The position numbers were made by a program, and so were the translations under genes. Shown one piece after another: positions 1 through 8,760 of a DNA stretch of 64,000 nt. Position 1 is the stretch's first letter. Each line of letters begins with the position of its first letter. The stretch is from an uncultured Muribaculaceae bacterium (GTDB lineage Bacteria; Bacteroidota; Bacteroidia; Bacteroidales; Muribaculaceae). Where the stretch lies: NCBI GenBank assembly GCA_910578075.1, contig CAJTPK010000023.1, positions 1-64,000 on the forward strand, given 5' to 3'. Under the pieces are notes generated by a model. That model did no database searches and was not told the origin of the DNA. It saw only the letters and a list, made by a program, of their open reading frames with translations.

Positions 1-397
1 AGCAATGAACGGTTCGTTTCAAAAGCGGCGAACATTTCGTTTTGCGGATTATACAGCAAAGACAAAATGGTAAATCTGGTTTCTTAGATTGAAGGACCTC
101 ATTGAAAGGTCTTTCAAGTTCTCTTTTACCGTTCCCGAACCAATAATGATAATAACAAAAGGCTGAAACTCTCGCTTCTTTCGCAAGTTCAGCTTGTTTT
201 TCTCTTGTTTCGGGTAGTCTAAGGTCATAGTATCCTAAATCAGCTGGAACTCTGGGCTGATAATGTCCATTAAATAACGGTTTAGCTTTCCCAACATTAG
301 TCCACTCTGTGAATCCCTCTCCCCACCATCGGTTATTATCATCTGTAGGATGATATTGAGGTAAATAAAGAGCTATGATTTCAAAGTCTTTATTCAT
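1..397 (-). CDS. WbsX-like glycosyltransferase, N-terminal fragment running off the left edge
   Basis: The first ~110 residues match the WbsX family of polysaccharide glycosyltransferases: LYLPQYHP near the start, WWGEGFTEWTNV, KPLFNGHYQPRVPADLGYYDLRLPE, then FCYYHYWFGNGKRELERPF and LPFCLC. Family members continue after this point with a Trp-Ala-Asn segment, but here the frame changes to an unrelated, still open sequence from about base 55 down to base 1. The ATG at 397-395 overlaps the stop of the upstream glycosyltransferase by 8 bp, so translation is probably coupled. Its place at the end of the visible capsule operon fits transfer of one sugar of the repeat unit. The family assignment is firm. 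Whether the gene is broken by an insertion, or the window edge is a sequence join, cannot be decided here. Confidence 0.75.
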   Translation of the reverse strand, partial: MNKDFEIIALYLPQYHPTDDNNRWWGEGFTEWTNVGKAKPLFNGHYQPRVPADLGYYDLRLPETREKQAELAKEARVSAFCYYHYWFGNGKRELERPFNEVLQSKKPDLPFCLCCIIRKTKCSPLLKRTVHC

Positions 398-1418
398 GTC
401 GGATTATATGTTTAATTATATCTACAATCTTGCCTCTGATTCTGAAAATACGACAACCTGTAGATGGATTAGTTTTAAGAATTATCATTTTCATGATACT
501 TTTCCCATATATATGTTTGGTATTTTTAATATCTTGATTCAAATGAAGAGGAATAATCTCACGTATGATGCTATTTCTGGTGGAATCATAACATTTTGCT
601 GAAAGTTGAAAAACAGAGACGTAATACATGTTCATTGCGAGATGGCTTAATGTATCTTTGAATTCTACAGTTGTTACCGAATTAAGTTTATTAAGAAAAA
701 ATCTGCACATTCTGAAAGAATCAATAATCTTACACGGATTAGCGGTTGACGTTACAGCATCTTGATGCTTTCGATAAGAATAGAAGACATTGTCAATATA
801 AAGACATTTTATATTTTGCATCAGGATGTTGATGTATACTTTCATGTCTTCAAGATATATCTGTTCTTCATCAAATTTGAGATAATCTTTCAAACTTGTT
901 TTAATCAGGCACAGTACGAGAAAATACTCTCCTTCTATTATATTATCATGAAATTGTTGGGTATTAATGATCTGGTGGGCAAACTTTTTTTTGGTCCCAA
1001 TATCTGTAGCTCGTTTAATTTTTTCACCGTTTGCAGTTATTTCTTGATATTCGCCCCTGACGATATCAACATTATTTGAAATTGCAGCACTGTATAGTTT
1101 GAATAAGGCTTCGTTATCAGACCATAGATCATCTGCATCAAGAAATATCAACCAATTACCTTTTGCTAATGTAATTCCTAAGTTGCGTGCTGCTGAAACT
1201 CCTTCATTTTTTTTATGTATTGTAATTACACGTGTGTCAATACATGAATATTTGTCACAGATTATTCCGGAGCCATCGGTAGAACCGTCATCAACAAGAA
1301 TTAATTCAAAGTCTTTAAACGTTTGGCTTAATACGGATTTGACGCAATCGTCCAAATACTTCGCGGTATTATAAACCGGCACAATGACAGAAATGGCAGG
1401 AGTCTTAACCTGGCTCAT
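390..1418 (-). CDS. GT2 family glycosyltransferase (capsule locus)
   Basis: This is a 342-residue GT-A fold glycosyltransferase. The N-terminus has the classic GT2 series: ISVIVPVYNTAKYLDDCVKSVL at about residues 9-30, LVDDGSTDGS at about 41-50, NEGVSAARN at about 70-78, and the metal/nucleotide-sugar motif LDADD at about 92-96. It should add a sugar from a nucleotide donor to the undecaprenyl-linked capsule unit on the inner face of the inner membrane. Donor and acceptor cannot be read from sequence. It overlaps the acyltransferase upstream by 14 bp and the WbsX gene downstream by 8 bp, so the three are tightly coupled. The DNA here is visibly A+T-richer than the housekeeping genes to the right, as is usual for the variable part of capsule loci. 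Confidence 0.9.
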   Translation of the reverse strand: MSQVKTPAISVIVPVYNTAKYLDDCVKSVLSQTFKDFELILVDDGSTDGSGIICDKYSCIDTRVITIHKKNEGVSAARNLGITLAKGNWLIFLDADDLWSDNEALFKLYSAAISNNVDIVRGEYQEITANGEKIKRATDIGTKKKFAHQIINTQQFHDNIIEGEYFLVLCLIKTSLKDYLKFDEEQIYLEDMKVYINILMQNIKCLYIDNVFYSYRKHQDAVTSTANPCKIIDSFRMCRFFLNKLNSVTTVEFKDTLSHLAMNMYYVSVFQLSAKCYDSTRNSIIREIIPLHLNQDIKNTKHIYGKSIMKMIILKTNPSTGCRIFRIRGKIVDIIKHIIRHE

Positions 1419-2466
1419 TTATAATTAGTCTTTGGTTAAATATTGATATCAACTTATTTACTACAATCTGTCTGAGTCTGTCAATTATAACTGCACATAT
1501 CAATGTTATTAACGATAAAATTGGAATGATAAAAAAAATCATACCATTATATTGTGTCACGATTTGTCCTACAATCATATATACTATATCCGAAATCAAA
1601 GTCGAGGATTCAAGCAAGTAAACTGCAAATGCAGATTTTGCAATATTGTTGATGAAAAGCGATTGGAAATTTATATTTTTAAAAAATATAAATAACGCAA
1701 TAGCAGATAGAATTAATAATGGATCGTTGTAATACGTTAGTCTCCATGAAAGCCCGAATTTCCCCGCTGACTGACATGTCCACATAGCTGTGGCTATTAA
1801 CAATGATGAAATAAAGTATGTTAAAAGAGCTTTTCCTTTGGTTAGTTCCCAATTAGTTATATTTATATATCTTCCAATACAGTACATGAGAATAAATTGC
1901 ATAAGTGTATATCCGGTATTATTAGCACTATGTCCCCATATAAAACCGAAATAGCAGCTGATAATGAGCAATCCAAGCAATGTTAATTTTACATTCCTGA
2001 TTGAAAATTTCTCAAACATTAGATTTAGCATTGGAGCCAGTATCATAAGGAATAGATAATCAGCGACGAACCAGTATGTTGGAGGGCGACTAATGAATAA
2101 AAGTGACAATAATGCTTCGTTCCAGTTTCCAGTGTCAGAGGCATGCATGAATGCCGGTATAATGTTGAACGGAATGCTGTAGAAGAGTATTGTGAGTAGG
2201 ATAAATATAATCTTGCGTGCAGATGTCCGTATTGAATAATAACCGGAAATGAGAATAAAGCAATTTACAGCGCAGATGCAAAATGAGTTAAGGACATCTG
2301 CATATATAATCTGTCCTTCGGCTAATAATACATGGTCTGGTGTACCACCTGTAAGAGACTGCAGTCCAAGTCCGTGTACTATGCAATGATGTATGCATAT
2401 CATCAGCATTAGAACGAGTCTCAGCAATTCAATCGAAGAATCACGTGATTCTTTTTTATTTTTCAT
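1405..2466 (-). CDS. Acyltransferase 3 family membrane protein (capsule O-acetylation)
   Basis: This is a 353-residue, strongly hydrophobic protein with about ten predicted membrane segments. It opens with RDSSIELLRLVLMLMICIHH, the signature of acyltransferase family 3, in which a membrane-embedded His takes part in moving an acetyl group. RPPTYWFVADYLFLMILAPML near residues 125-145 is also typical of the family. In a capsule operon such enzymes usually O-acetylate a sugar of the repeat unit. It sits 32 bp after the preceding glycosyltransferase and its 3' end overlaps the next one by 14 bp. The acyl group and target sugar are unknown. A succinyltransferase role is possible but less common. 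Confidence 0.88.
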   Translation of the reverse strand: MKNKKESRDSSIELLRLVLMLMICIHHCIVHGLGLQSLTGGTPDHVLLAEGQIIYADVLNSFCICAVNCFILISGYYSIRTSARKIIFILLTILFYSIPFNIIPAFMHASDTGNWNEALLSLLFISRPPTYWFVADYLFLMILAPMLNLMFEKFSIRNVKLTLLGLLIISCYFGFIWGHSANNTGYTLMQFILMYCIGRYINITNWELTKGKALLTYFISSLLIATAMWTCQSAGKFGLSWRLTYYNDPLLILSAIALFIFFKNINFQSLFINNIAKSAFAVYLLESSTLISDIVYMIVGQIVTQYNGMIFFIIPILSLITLICAVIIDRLRQIVVNKLISIFNQRLIINEPG

Positions 2467-2498
2467 TCTGAAAAATAATTATTTGGATGTATTCCGAA

Positions 2499-3395
2499 TT
2501 AAGCCTTGGAATATTTGGAATCAGTACTTTTATGGGTAGTTAATCCTATAATGTAACCAAGTAAAATTGCAATTATTTTGCTAAATTTCTTTTTCTCGCC
2601 AATTATAATAACCTTAATCCAGTGTTTTATACATATATCTTTTACGTATTGTATTATATCCAGACTTTCTTCTGGATATACACGAGATAGTAAAGTCATA
2701 TTTCTGACAATACCGAAAAGAGATGCAGGAGAATAATTTTTACACTCATATTCTTTTTTTCTAAATATGAATTTTGAGGGATTCCCGAATTTCTGAATTA
2801 GGTATCCGGAATATAATATGTATGCTACCTGGATATTTGCTCTGTTGCACCTGTAGCAAATTTCATTATCAACTGCATATACAAAAAAACGTTCAGAGTA
2901 TAGACCTATTTTTTCGAATATCTGAATGGGTATAATGGCACCTGAGTTGATTACCGTTCTTACATTTTTTTTTATTGGCAAATGATTAACATTGGATTTG
3001 ACAGTAGTCCCAATTTGAATTTCTGGACCAAGAATCGCTAATCCATTTTTTTGCCAATATTTTTCTGCAAAAGTTTTAAATTTTTTGAAATCTTCCCATT
3101 GGGAATCTTGATCCATCGTCATCAAATGGGTATAACCATTGTCCTGTGCGTATTTAACAGCACGGTTATAAGCGAACGAAAGTCCCTCGTTTCTTCCTGT
3201 GCCCATAATCTGGATTTTGGCTATATCTTTTTCCTTATAGATATTTTGGAGCGAAGAAATTATATCATATTGCCTGTCTTTGGAGGGTGTATTATCCCAG
3301 ATAATCAGACAATCAACATCAGACAGGTATCTACCGATGTTGAGAAATGCATCCTGGTCAGGATGAAATAAAACTGTAATGGCAAGAAGTCTCAT
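2499..3395 (-). CDS. GT2 glycosyltransferase, rhamnosyltransferase-like
   Basis: This 298-residue protein starts with LLAITVLFHPDQDAFLNIGRYL, followed by LIIWDNTPS, RNEGLSFAYNRAVKYA and the acidic motif MTMDQDSQW near residue 100. That arrangement is seen in GT2 rhamnosyltransferase-type proteins (WbbL/RfbF-like). The second half carries VINSGAIIPIQIFEKIGLY and a Cys/Tyr-containing FVYAVDNEICYRC segment, the usual acceptor-side region. It is the first of the A+T-rich glycosyl/acyl-transfer genes, after a 137-bp gap from the ATPase gene. It probably adds a deoxyhexose such as rhamnose or fucose to the capsule unit. The sugar assignment is inference. Confidence 0.85.
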   Translation of the reverse strand: MRLLAITVLFHPDQDAFLNIGRYLSDVDCLIIWDNTPSKDRQYDIISSLQNIYKEKDIAKIQIMGTGRNEGLSFAYNRAVKYAQDNGYTHLMTMDQDSQWEDFKKFKTFAEKYWQKNGLAILGPEIQIGTTVKSNVNHLPIKKNVRTVINSGAIIPIQIFEKIGLYSERFFVYAVDNEICYRCNRANIQVAYILYSGYLIQKFGNPSKFIFRKKEYECKNYSPASLFGIVRNMTLLSRVYPEESLDIIQYVKDICIKHWIKVIIIGEKKKFSKIIAILLGYIIGLTTHKSTDSKYSKA

Positions 3396-3532
3396 TTATT
3401 AATGAGGGTAAGAGGGTGGAAGTCTGTCAAAGTATACGGAAAAGCCCGATTAGAATCTTCTCCTGATGTAGTAACAGACTAAGGGAAACCAGATCTGATT
3501 AATAAGGCGTTTAGGTAGTAATGTTAGATTTG

Positions 3533-4879
3533 TTATTCCTGCGGACCGTAGAGGTTGATGCGGTCGAGGGCGATGTTGAAGGAGTCGAAGATGGGCGCGA
3601 TGTCACTACCGCAGTCGCGGAAGTCGTAACGCGGAGCGATGTCGCTCTCTTCTTTCTTTCTGTCAGCTATGTAGAAGTGAGTAGAGTCAAGAAGATTCTC
3701 AGTGGCTGCTACCGCTTCTATCGCAGCGACCATGTCGGGGTTGTGACTTGCGACAACTATCTTGGTTCCTAAATGTTTGTGTATGAGCACAAGCATACGT
3801 GCATATTCCACAATCCATTGAGGATGAAGATGCGCTTCGGGTTCGTCTATGATAAGGATGGAGTTACGTGTGATCCATCCGTTCTCCAAAAGTCTGAGGA
3901 TATATGAGAATGATATGATACCAGTGGCTGCGGCTTTAAGGTGGATGTCGAGTCCGGTGTTGTTCTTAAACCTCAGTTCGTTTGACATCATTCCGTATTG
4001 GTCTCCGACTTTATCGGATATGACTTCTCCGCCAATGATTTTCTTTATGATGTTTCTGATTGCCTTTGTGTCATCGGAAACAAAGTCAATAGCTTTGTTT
4101 CTGAGCATACGGCGGATATCGTTCTTGCCGAATGAGAACGGCTCTAACGCGTTGCCGATTCTTTCTGTGCCGAAATATATTGAGCGGATCAGATTCAGAG
4201 GCGACTCAAAATCTTTGTCTCTCAGAAGATCAACACCATCCTCTATAAATTCGACATCAAGGGTATTGCTCTTAAGAATCTCTACCATCGGATCAAGCTG
4301 CTCGGAAAGGAATTTTGCAAGGTTGCCGATGGTGCGATTTGTAAGCTGTTCTTCGGATTGAACAACTATGCTGTCAAGACGTTGGTTAATTTCCGAAAAA
4401 ATTATCTGTGCTATATCCTCTGTCGAGGCTCCGTCCGGTTTGTTTATATCGAAATAATAATAAAGGCGGCTTAGTCCAAAAGCGTGTCTTTTATCTGAGG
4501 ATCTCCGCTGAAGAATCGAAGTGAAAATAGAGAGAGCATTGCGAAATCTTTCTATTGTTTCGTTGATGTATTCTCCATTTTTATTTTCATTCGATATGAG
4601 GGCGATAAGATTCTGGATATCCTGCTCGTCCTCTGGATTGTTGCGTAATATGGTCACTGCACGTTGCAGTGACTGGGCTATGTTTTTTATTTTACGTTTT
4701 GCCTCATTTTCAACCATCTCATCGTATTCGCACAGCACTTTGACAACATAATGAAGCCAACGGAGCAGGGTGGATTTCCCCGAGCCGTTTTCTCCCGCCA
4801 ATACTGTGATTCCGTCAATTACCACATCCGCATTTCTTACAGCGTGATAATCTAACATTTTAAAGAGATACTTACTCAT
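3533..4879 (-). CDS. ABC-type AAA family ATPase (OLD/RecF-like head) inside the capsule locus
   Basis: This 448-residue soluble ATPase has Walker A GENGSGKST at residues 29-37, preceded by GITVLA. It has a long charged and partly coiled middle (about 60-330), Walker B ILIIDEPEAHLHP at about 341-353, and the H-loop VASHNPD at about 376-382. The layout is that of the AAA_15/AAA_21 group (OLD, RecF, PtuA and retron ATPases). No TOPRIM nuclease domain is present and no nuclease partner gene lies beside it. It is 29 bp after the pyruvyl transferase in the same direction, so it should be transcribed with the capsule genes. Its role is unknown: it could be a passenger defence ATPase, a single-gene antiphage factor, or a regulator of polymer synthesis. 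It is not a capsule export ATPase, because it lacks the transporter-type signature. Confidence 0.85.
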   Translation of the reverse strand: MSKYLFKMLDYHAVRNADVVIDGITVLAGENGSGKSTLLRWLHYVVKVLCEYDEMVENEAKRKIKNIAQSLQRAVTILRNNPEDEQDIQNLIALISNENKNGEYINETIERFRNALSIFTSILQRRSSDKRHAFGLSRLYYYFDINKPDGASTEDIAQIIFSEINQRLDSIVVQSEEQLTNRTIGNLAKFLSEQLDPMVEILKSNTLDVEFIEDGVDLLRDKDFESPLNLIRSIYFGTERIGNALEPFSFGKNDIRRMLRNKAIDFVSDDTKAIRNIIKKIIGGEVISDKVGDQYGMMSNELRFKNNTGLDIHLKAAATGIISFSYILRLLENGWITRNSILIIDEPEAHLHPQWIVEYARMLVLIHKHLGTKIVVASHNPDMVAAIEAVAATENLLDSTHFYIADRKKEESDIAPRYDFRDCGSDIAPIFDSFNIALDRINLYGPQE

Positions 4880-4908
4880 GATTGCATAATATTTCCCGGA
4901 ATGCCAAA

Positions 4909-6045
4909 TCAGTCGAGTACGGAGCGGAGGAAATCAAGGGATTGCTTACGGCTAATCTCCAGTTGAGGAGTTACTTTGCTGTAATCAATGCCTTTTAGAA
5001 GGGTGTCAATGCGGCTATGGAAGTCATCGAAGTCTGTGACAAGCCTATCGGAGAGTCCAAGCGGTTTGAGAAGTGAGCTGAAGCGGTCGAGTCCTCTATA
5101 AGCATTTGCTATGGCTATGAATGGCTTGTGGAAGATTATAGAGAACACGCATCCGTGAAAGGAATCGGTGACAACGAATTCCGAATCGGCTATTGTGGCA
5201 AGCCATTGCGAGACAGTTGGCATCGGCTTGCCTGTATATTTACAACTCAATTTCTCAGCAGGAGATTTCAGCCTATTGCAAACATCGTCGAGGATCGTTT
5301 CTTTGTCAGGTGTATCATCGAGGATATAAGATGCAATGTATTTGCCGCTAAGCCTGTCTTTGGGATTGATGATATCAAAATAATCCTGCGGATTCAACAG
5401 AAGTGTCGGGTCGATTGTCTGAACTGCGTTGTCAATATCGAAGTCTTTTTTCAATATATTAAGTCCGCTAAGTTCGCGAACTGAGATTGCATCGAATCTT
5501 GAAATTAATTCTCGGCATTTATTTAGATTCTCTTCCGGAATGTCGCATGTCTCAGTGCCGAATGATGCGGAGAATGCGATTCTCTTGCGGGAATCAAATG
5601 CATCCATGAATCCGAGAAAAAAGGTTTCGATGTCCGGAGTGTATGCCTGTCTCCAAACCTGATCACTGCCAACTATGAAAGCGTCATAATTTCCACGGCC
5701 TATGACGTTTCTCAGTTTTTTGTTGTCGTAAATCGGCATTGTCCGATTAATTTTTCTCAAAAAGCTTTTGTCGGCGTGCAGTGGGCCAAGTGCATCGTAG
5801 ACTCTGCCGAATGGATTGCTGAGATATGCTGTCTTGTCGCCTTTAATGAATCTCGCGCCAAACTTCTTTACAAAGCTACCGCATCGCATCATAATCAACT
5901 TAGGTCTCCTTGGCGTTGAAGTCCAGTCGCGGAAGATCATCTCAGGCTGATGCCCAAAACCTTTGAGCACCTGTTGTAACGCCCAGTTTTGCAAGATCCC
6001 TCCATAATTCCGGTTCAGAGGCTGAGTGAGGATTCCTATCTTCAT
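4909..6045 (-). CDS. Polysaccharide pyruvyl transferase family protein
   Basis: This 378-residue protein matches the PS_pyruv_trans family (WcaK/CsaB-like), which transfers a pyruvyl ketal from phosphoenolpyruvate to a sugar. Visible markers are the N-terminal KIGILTQPLNRNYGGILQN, the mid-region YDAFIVGSDQVWR, RIAFSASFGT, and the C-terminal VTDSFHGCVFSIIFHKPF from about residue 292, where the His-Gly belongs to the active site. It starts 3 bp after the FrhB-like gene stops. These two families are very often neighbours in Bacteroidota and archaeal polysaccharide loci. A pyruvylated capsule sugar would carry negative charge. Some members of this family modify non-pyruvylated glycans, so the exact reaction is an inference. 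Confidence 0.88.
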   Translation of the reverse strand: MKIGILTQPLNRNYGGILQNWALQQVLKGFGHQPEMIFRDWTSTPRRPKLIMMRCGSFVKKFGARFIKGDKTAYLSNPFGRVYDALGPLHADKSFLRKINRTMPIYDNKKLRNVIGRGNYDAFIVGSDQVWRQAYTPDIETFFLGFMDAFDSRKRIAFSASFGTETCDIPEENLNKCRELISRFDAISVRELSGLNILKKDFDIDNAVQTIDPTLLLNPQDYFDIINPKDRLSGKYIASYILDDTPDKETILDDVCNRLKSPAEKLSCKYTGKPMPTVSQWLATIADSEFVVTDSFHGCVFSIIFHKPFIAIANAYRGLDRFSSLLKPLGLSDRLVTDFDDFHSRIDTLLKGIDYSKVTPQLEISRKQSLDFLRSVLD

Positions 6046-6048
6046 AAT

Positions 6049-7188
6049 TCAATGAATAAGCAGCCAGATACGGCGGTATAGACGGGAAGTCAAAGCTGGA
6101 TTAAATATGACCCTATAAGCAACAGAAAAGCCGCTGCTCGTAAATGTCTTCATGAAGAGAGGTCGGTAAGGAGGGATATTAACAGATTTCTTGATACTCG
6201 GATTATATCTGAGAGCTAAGTCGTATTCTTCGTCTTTCAACTCGATGCCAAGTCTTTGGATCAATTCATTGCCTTTCGAAGTGTTGACCATCACAAGACT
6301 TACGCCCATGTCATCATCAACCGAAAGATCGACGTGTTCAATTCCCCAGAAGTCTCCTAACGTAATGTCGCTTCCTGAACTGCATCCTTTCACCGGACAA
6401 TCATAACACGAGGGCCGTAACGTTAGGTTGGCGAGAAAAGCCTGCATGTATGGATTTCGGTTGAATGTCTCGGAATAAATTGCTTTGCTATTTCCCTTTT
6501 TTGATTCAATCGATAGTTCAAAGCTTTTCCAGCCATTCTTTTTGTCACGGAATGAAATATCGGTTATAGCTGTAATCTGGTTTTTCGAACTTTCTTTAAG
6601 ATAGCTATGCCAGACTGCTGGTGACGGCACACCATGACAAACAAAATCAACGGTAGTGAGATTCGTATAATCTTTGCGGAGAAATTTTTTCAGTCCGGAT
6701 GTCTGACAGGGTGTGCCTGAAAATAAGACTCTTCTTCCGGAGTTCAGCTCTGTTCGTACATCCTTAAATGTGTCTCCAAGCTTACTCTGTAGATATTTGG
6801 AGCCACGGAGCAATGCCAATTCCTCAGAAGAGGAGACTTTGATATGTCTTACTGACCAGTCTCTGTCGAATGCTGCTCCGTATACAACTCCACCGCCTTC
6901 AATTGTCTCTTCCGCCAGCATGGAGAAGATTCCTCCGGAGGAACTCTTCATGCGCACGTGCAGATCTGGATTGATTGCAGCGTATGTGGCAAGTGGTTTT
7001 GTCTTTATATTGCGGTTTAATTCCGGACAAACTTTCTCACACATGCCGCAGTCGATACATGCGTTGATATCTACAACAGGATAAAGAAATCCCTCATCGT
7101 CAGGTTGCATTGAGATGCAGCCTTTGGGGCATATCTGCTGGCAGGCTGAGCAGCCGCAACAGTCTTTCTTATCCTTGATCTCAATCAT
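6049..7188 (-). CDS. FrhB/FdhB-like iron-sulfur protein (Coenzyme F420 hydrogenase beta-subunit family), capsule-associated
   Basis: This is a 379-residue protein. The N-terminus carries two [4Fe-4S] ferredoxin motifs (CCGCSACQQICP at 10-21 and CIDCGMCEKVCP at 44-55). They are followed by the FrhB N- and C-terminal domains, with GTPCQTSGLKKFL and a later Cys cluster SCYDCPVKGCSSGSDITLGD. Bacteroidota lack coenzyme F420, and proteins of this type in polysaccharide loci are thought to be redox enzymes acting on sugars or the pyruvyl moiety. The start codon overlaps the flippase stop (ATGA) and the next gene follows after 3 bp, which points to a functional pair with the pyruvyl transferase. The reaction is not established. 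Confidence 0.88.
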   Translation of the reverse strand: MIEIKDKKDCCGCSACQQICPKGCISMQPDDEGFLYPVVDINACIDCGMCEKVCPELNRNIKTKPLATYAAINPDLHVRMKSSSGGIFSMLAEETIEGGGVVYGAAFDRDWSVRHIKVSSSEELALLRGSKYLQSKLGDTFKDVRTELNSGRRVLFSGTPCQTSGLKKFLRKDYTNLTTVDFVCHGVPSPAVWHSYLKESSKNQITAITDISFRDKKNGWKSFELSIESKKGNSKAIYSETFNRNPYMQAFLANLTLRPSCYDCPVKGCSSGSDITLGDFWGIEHVDLSVDDDMGVSLVMVNTSKGNELIQRLGIELKDEEYDLALRYNPSIKKSVNIPPYRPLFMKTFTSSGFSVAYRVIFNPALTSRLYRRIWLLIH

Positions 7189-8735
7189 GCGCGGACACAG
7201 GTGAACCGGTTTCGGAGTGAACTTACCTTGTCAAGTATAAACGCTCTTTCAGACCGCGTGCAACCAATGAATAGCACACAAGTAGCTCCTGATATCAGGC
7301 TGACAATGCAAACTGTAACCATGCGGAATACACCTTCGGTGAGCATATGGTACACTGTCAATGGCAGTACCGCTGAGGCAAGGGTGGTTAAGGTCACGTT
7401 CAGAAGAACGTTTTGGAAATATTGTCTCATCGAAAACTGTGTCATCTTACGAAGAAACAGCAGACGGAGAAACAAACATCCGATTGCAATTACGATTGCA
7501 ACCATATAAACAGAGTATGCGGGCGCTCCTAATTTCAAGACTATCCAGGAGAATGGGAAATTCATCAGTAACAATCCTCCGACAGCCAATTGGTAGTTGC
7601 GAATCTTGCCGGTGGCTGTCTGCAAGGTTATCAACGTGTTGGATAATATATCAACAAGCGATAACACAAGGACAAGTCGGGTGAACGTAACGGTTATCGC
7701 AGGATAATCTTTCAACCAAAGGGTGAGTACGAATGGTGTCTCCAAAATCAGAGGCAGCGCGAGAATCATGATGATGTAATATCCAAATCTCGAACCACGC
7801 TCCACAAGGGAGAATGTATAGGCGCGGTCTCCTGCTGCGTAGGATTTTGTTATCTGAGGGTTGACTGCGGTCAGAAAATTTCCTGCAAATGAATTGACAG
7901 CACCATTAACTGTCATTCCCAATCCCCTTGCTGCGTTGACAACCGGTCCGAAGAAAAGGTTAAGCAAAATGTTGACTCCCTGGTCTTTTAACAGGCCTGC
8001 TGTACATCCAATCGCGTTCCAGCCTGCGAATCCGCTCATTTCTTTCCAACATTTCTTATGAAATTCCGGTCTTACGTGGCTTTCTTCGAAATGACGGTGT
8101 GTATAATTCAAGTATATTGCCTGAAGAGATGTGCTTACTCCTACTAACAGTAGAGCATAAACAATCAGTCTGTCGAATTGCCAGGGTGAGTATGCTATGA
8201 AGAGGACTATGGCAAGCCTCAGCAATGTTTCGAAGATACCGATGAATGCAAACATGTTCATTCGCTCATGGCTTACAATCAAAGCATTGTAGGGACATGA
8301 GATCAAGCCGAGTATGAAAGAGAATACAGAGGCTTGAAAAACCCAGTTTGCCGCATAAAGCCTATCGGCGGGAATGACAAGTTTATAATTTACAAACCAT
8401 AGACCAATGGTTTCTGCCACTACCAGTACGATCACGCTCATCGCGATCTGTATCAGTAGTGATGTGGCGAAAACCTCTTTGAGACGCTTCATGTTTCCCG
8501 CTCCCAACTCAAATGTGAGAAACCGGGATATGGATGATGTCAGTGCGCTTGAAATCAGCGAGAACATCGCCACAAAACCGCCTACCACATTGTAGATCCC
8601 GAAATTGTCTACACCAAGGGCGGAAAGGACAACACGCGAAGTGTATAGTCCGACAATCATTGCGAACATCATGCGAAGGTAAAGAAACACTGTATTCTTC
8701 GCTATTCGGCGTGTGTTCGCTGCGTGGTCTGTCAT
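7185..8735 (-). CDS. Wzx-type polysaccharide flippase (MOP superfamily)
   Basis: This is a 516-residue integral membrane protein with about 12-14 hydrophobic segments and the MOP/MATE-type N-terminal pattern RIAKNTVFLYLRMMFAMIVGLYTSRVVLSALGVDNFGIYNVVGG. It should move undecaprenyl-diphosphate-linked capsule units across the inner membrane. It follows upxY by 25 bp and overlaps the FrhB-like gene by 4 bp (ATGA). A flippase implies a Wzy-dependent capsule, but no Wzy polymerase is visible in the part of the locus inside this window. It probably lies further left. Confidence 0.9.
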   Translation of the reverse strand: MTDHAANTRRIAKNTVFLYLRMMFAMIVGLYTSRVVLSALGVDNFGIYNVVGGFVAMFSLISSALTSSISRFLTFELGAGNMKRLKEVFATSLLIQIAMSVIVLVVAETIGLWFVNYKLVIPADRLYAANWVFQASVFSFILGLISCPYNALIVSHERMNMFAFIGIFETLLRLAIVLFIAYSPWQFDRLIVYALLLVGVSTSLQAIYLNYTHRHFEESHVRPEFHKKCWKEMSGFAGWNAIGCTAGLLKDQGVNILLNLFFGPVVNAARGLGMTVNGAVNSFAGNFLTAVNPQITKSYAAGDRAYTFSLVERGSRFGYYIIMILALPLILETPFVLTLWLKDYPAITVTFTRLVLVLSLVDILSNTLITLQTATGKIRNYQLAVGGLLLMNFPFSWIVLKLGAPAYSVYMVAIVIAIGCLFLRLLFLRKMTQFSMRQYFQNVLLNVTLTTLASAVLPLTVYHMLTEGVFRMVTVCIVSLISGATCVLFIGCTRSERAFILDKVSSLRNRFTCVRA

Positions 8736-8760
8736 CGATAAATGTTGTGGATTGCGGCTG

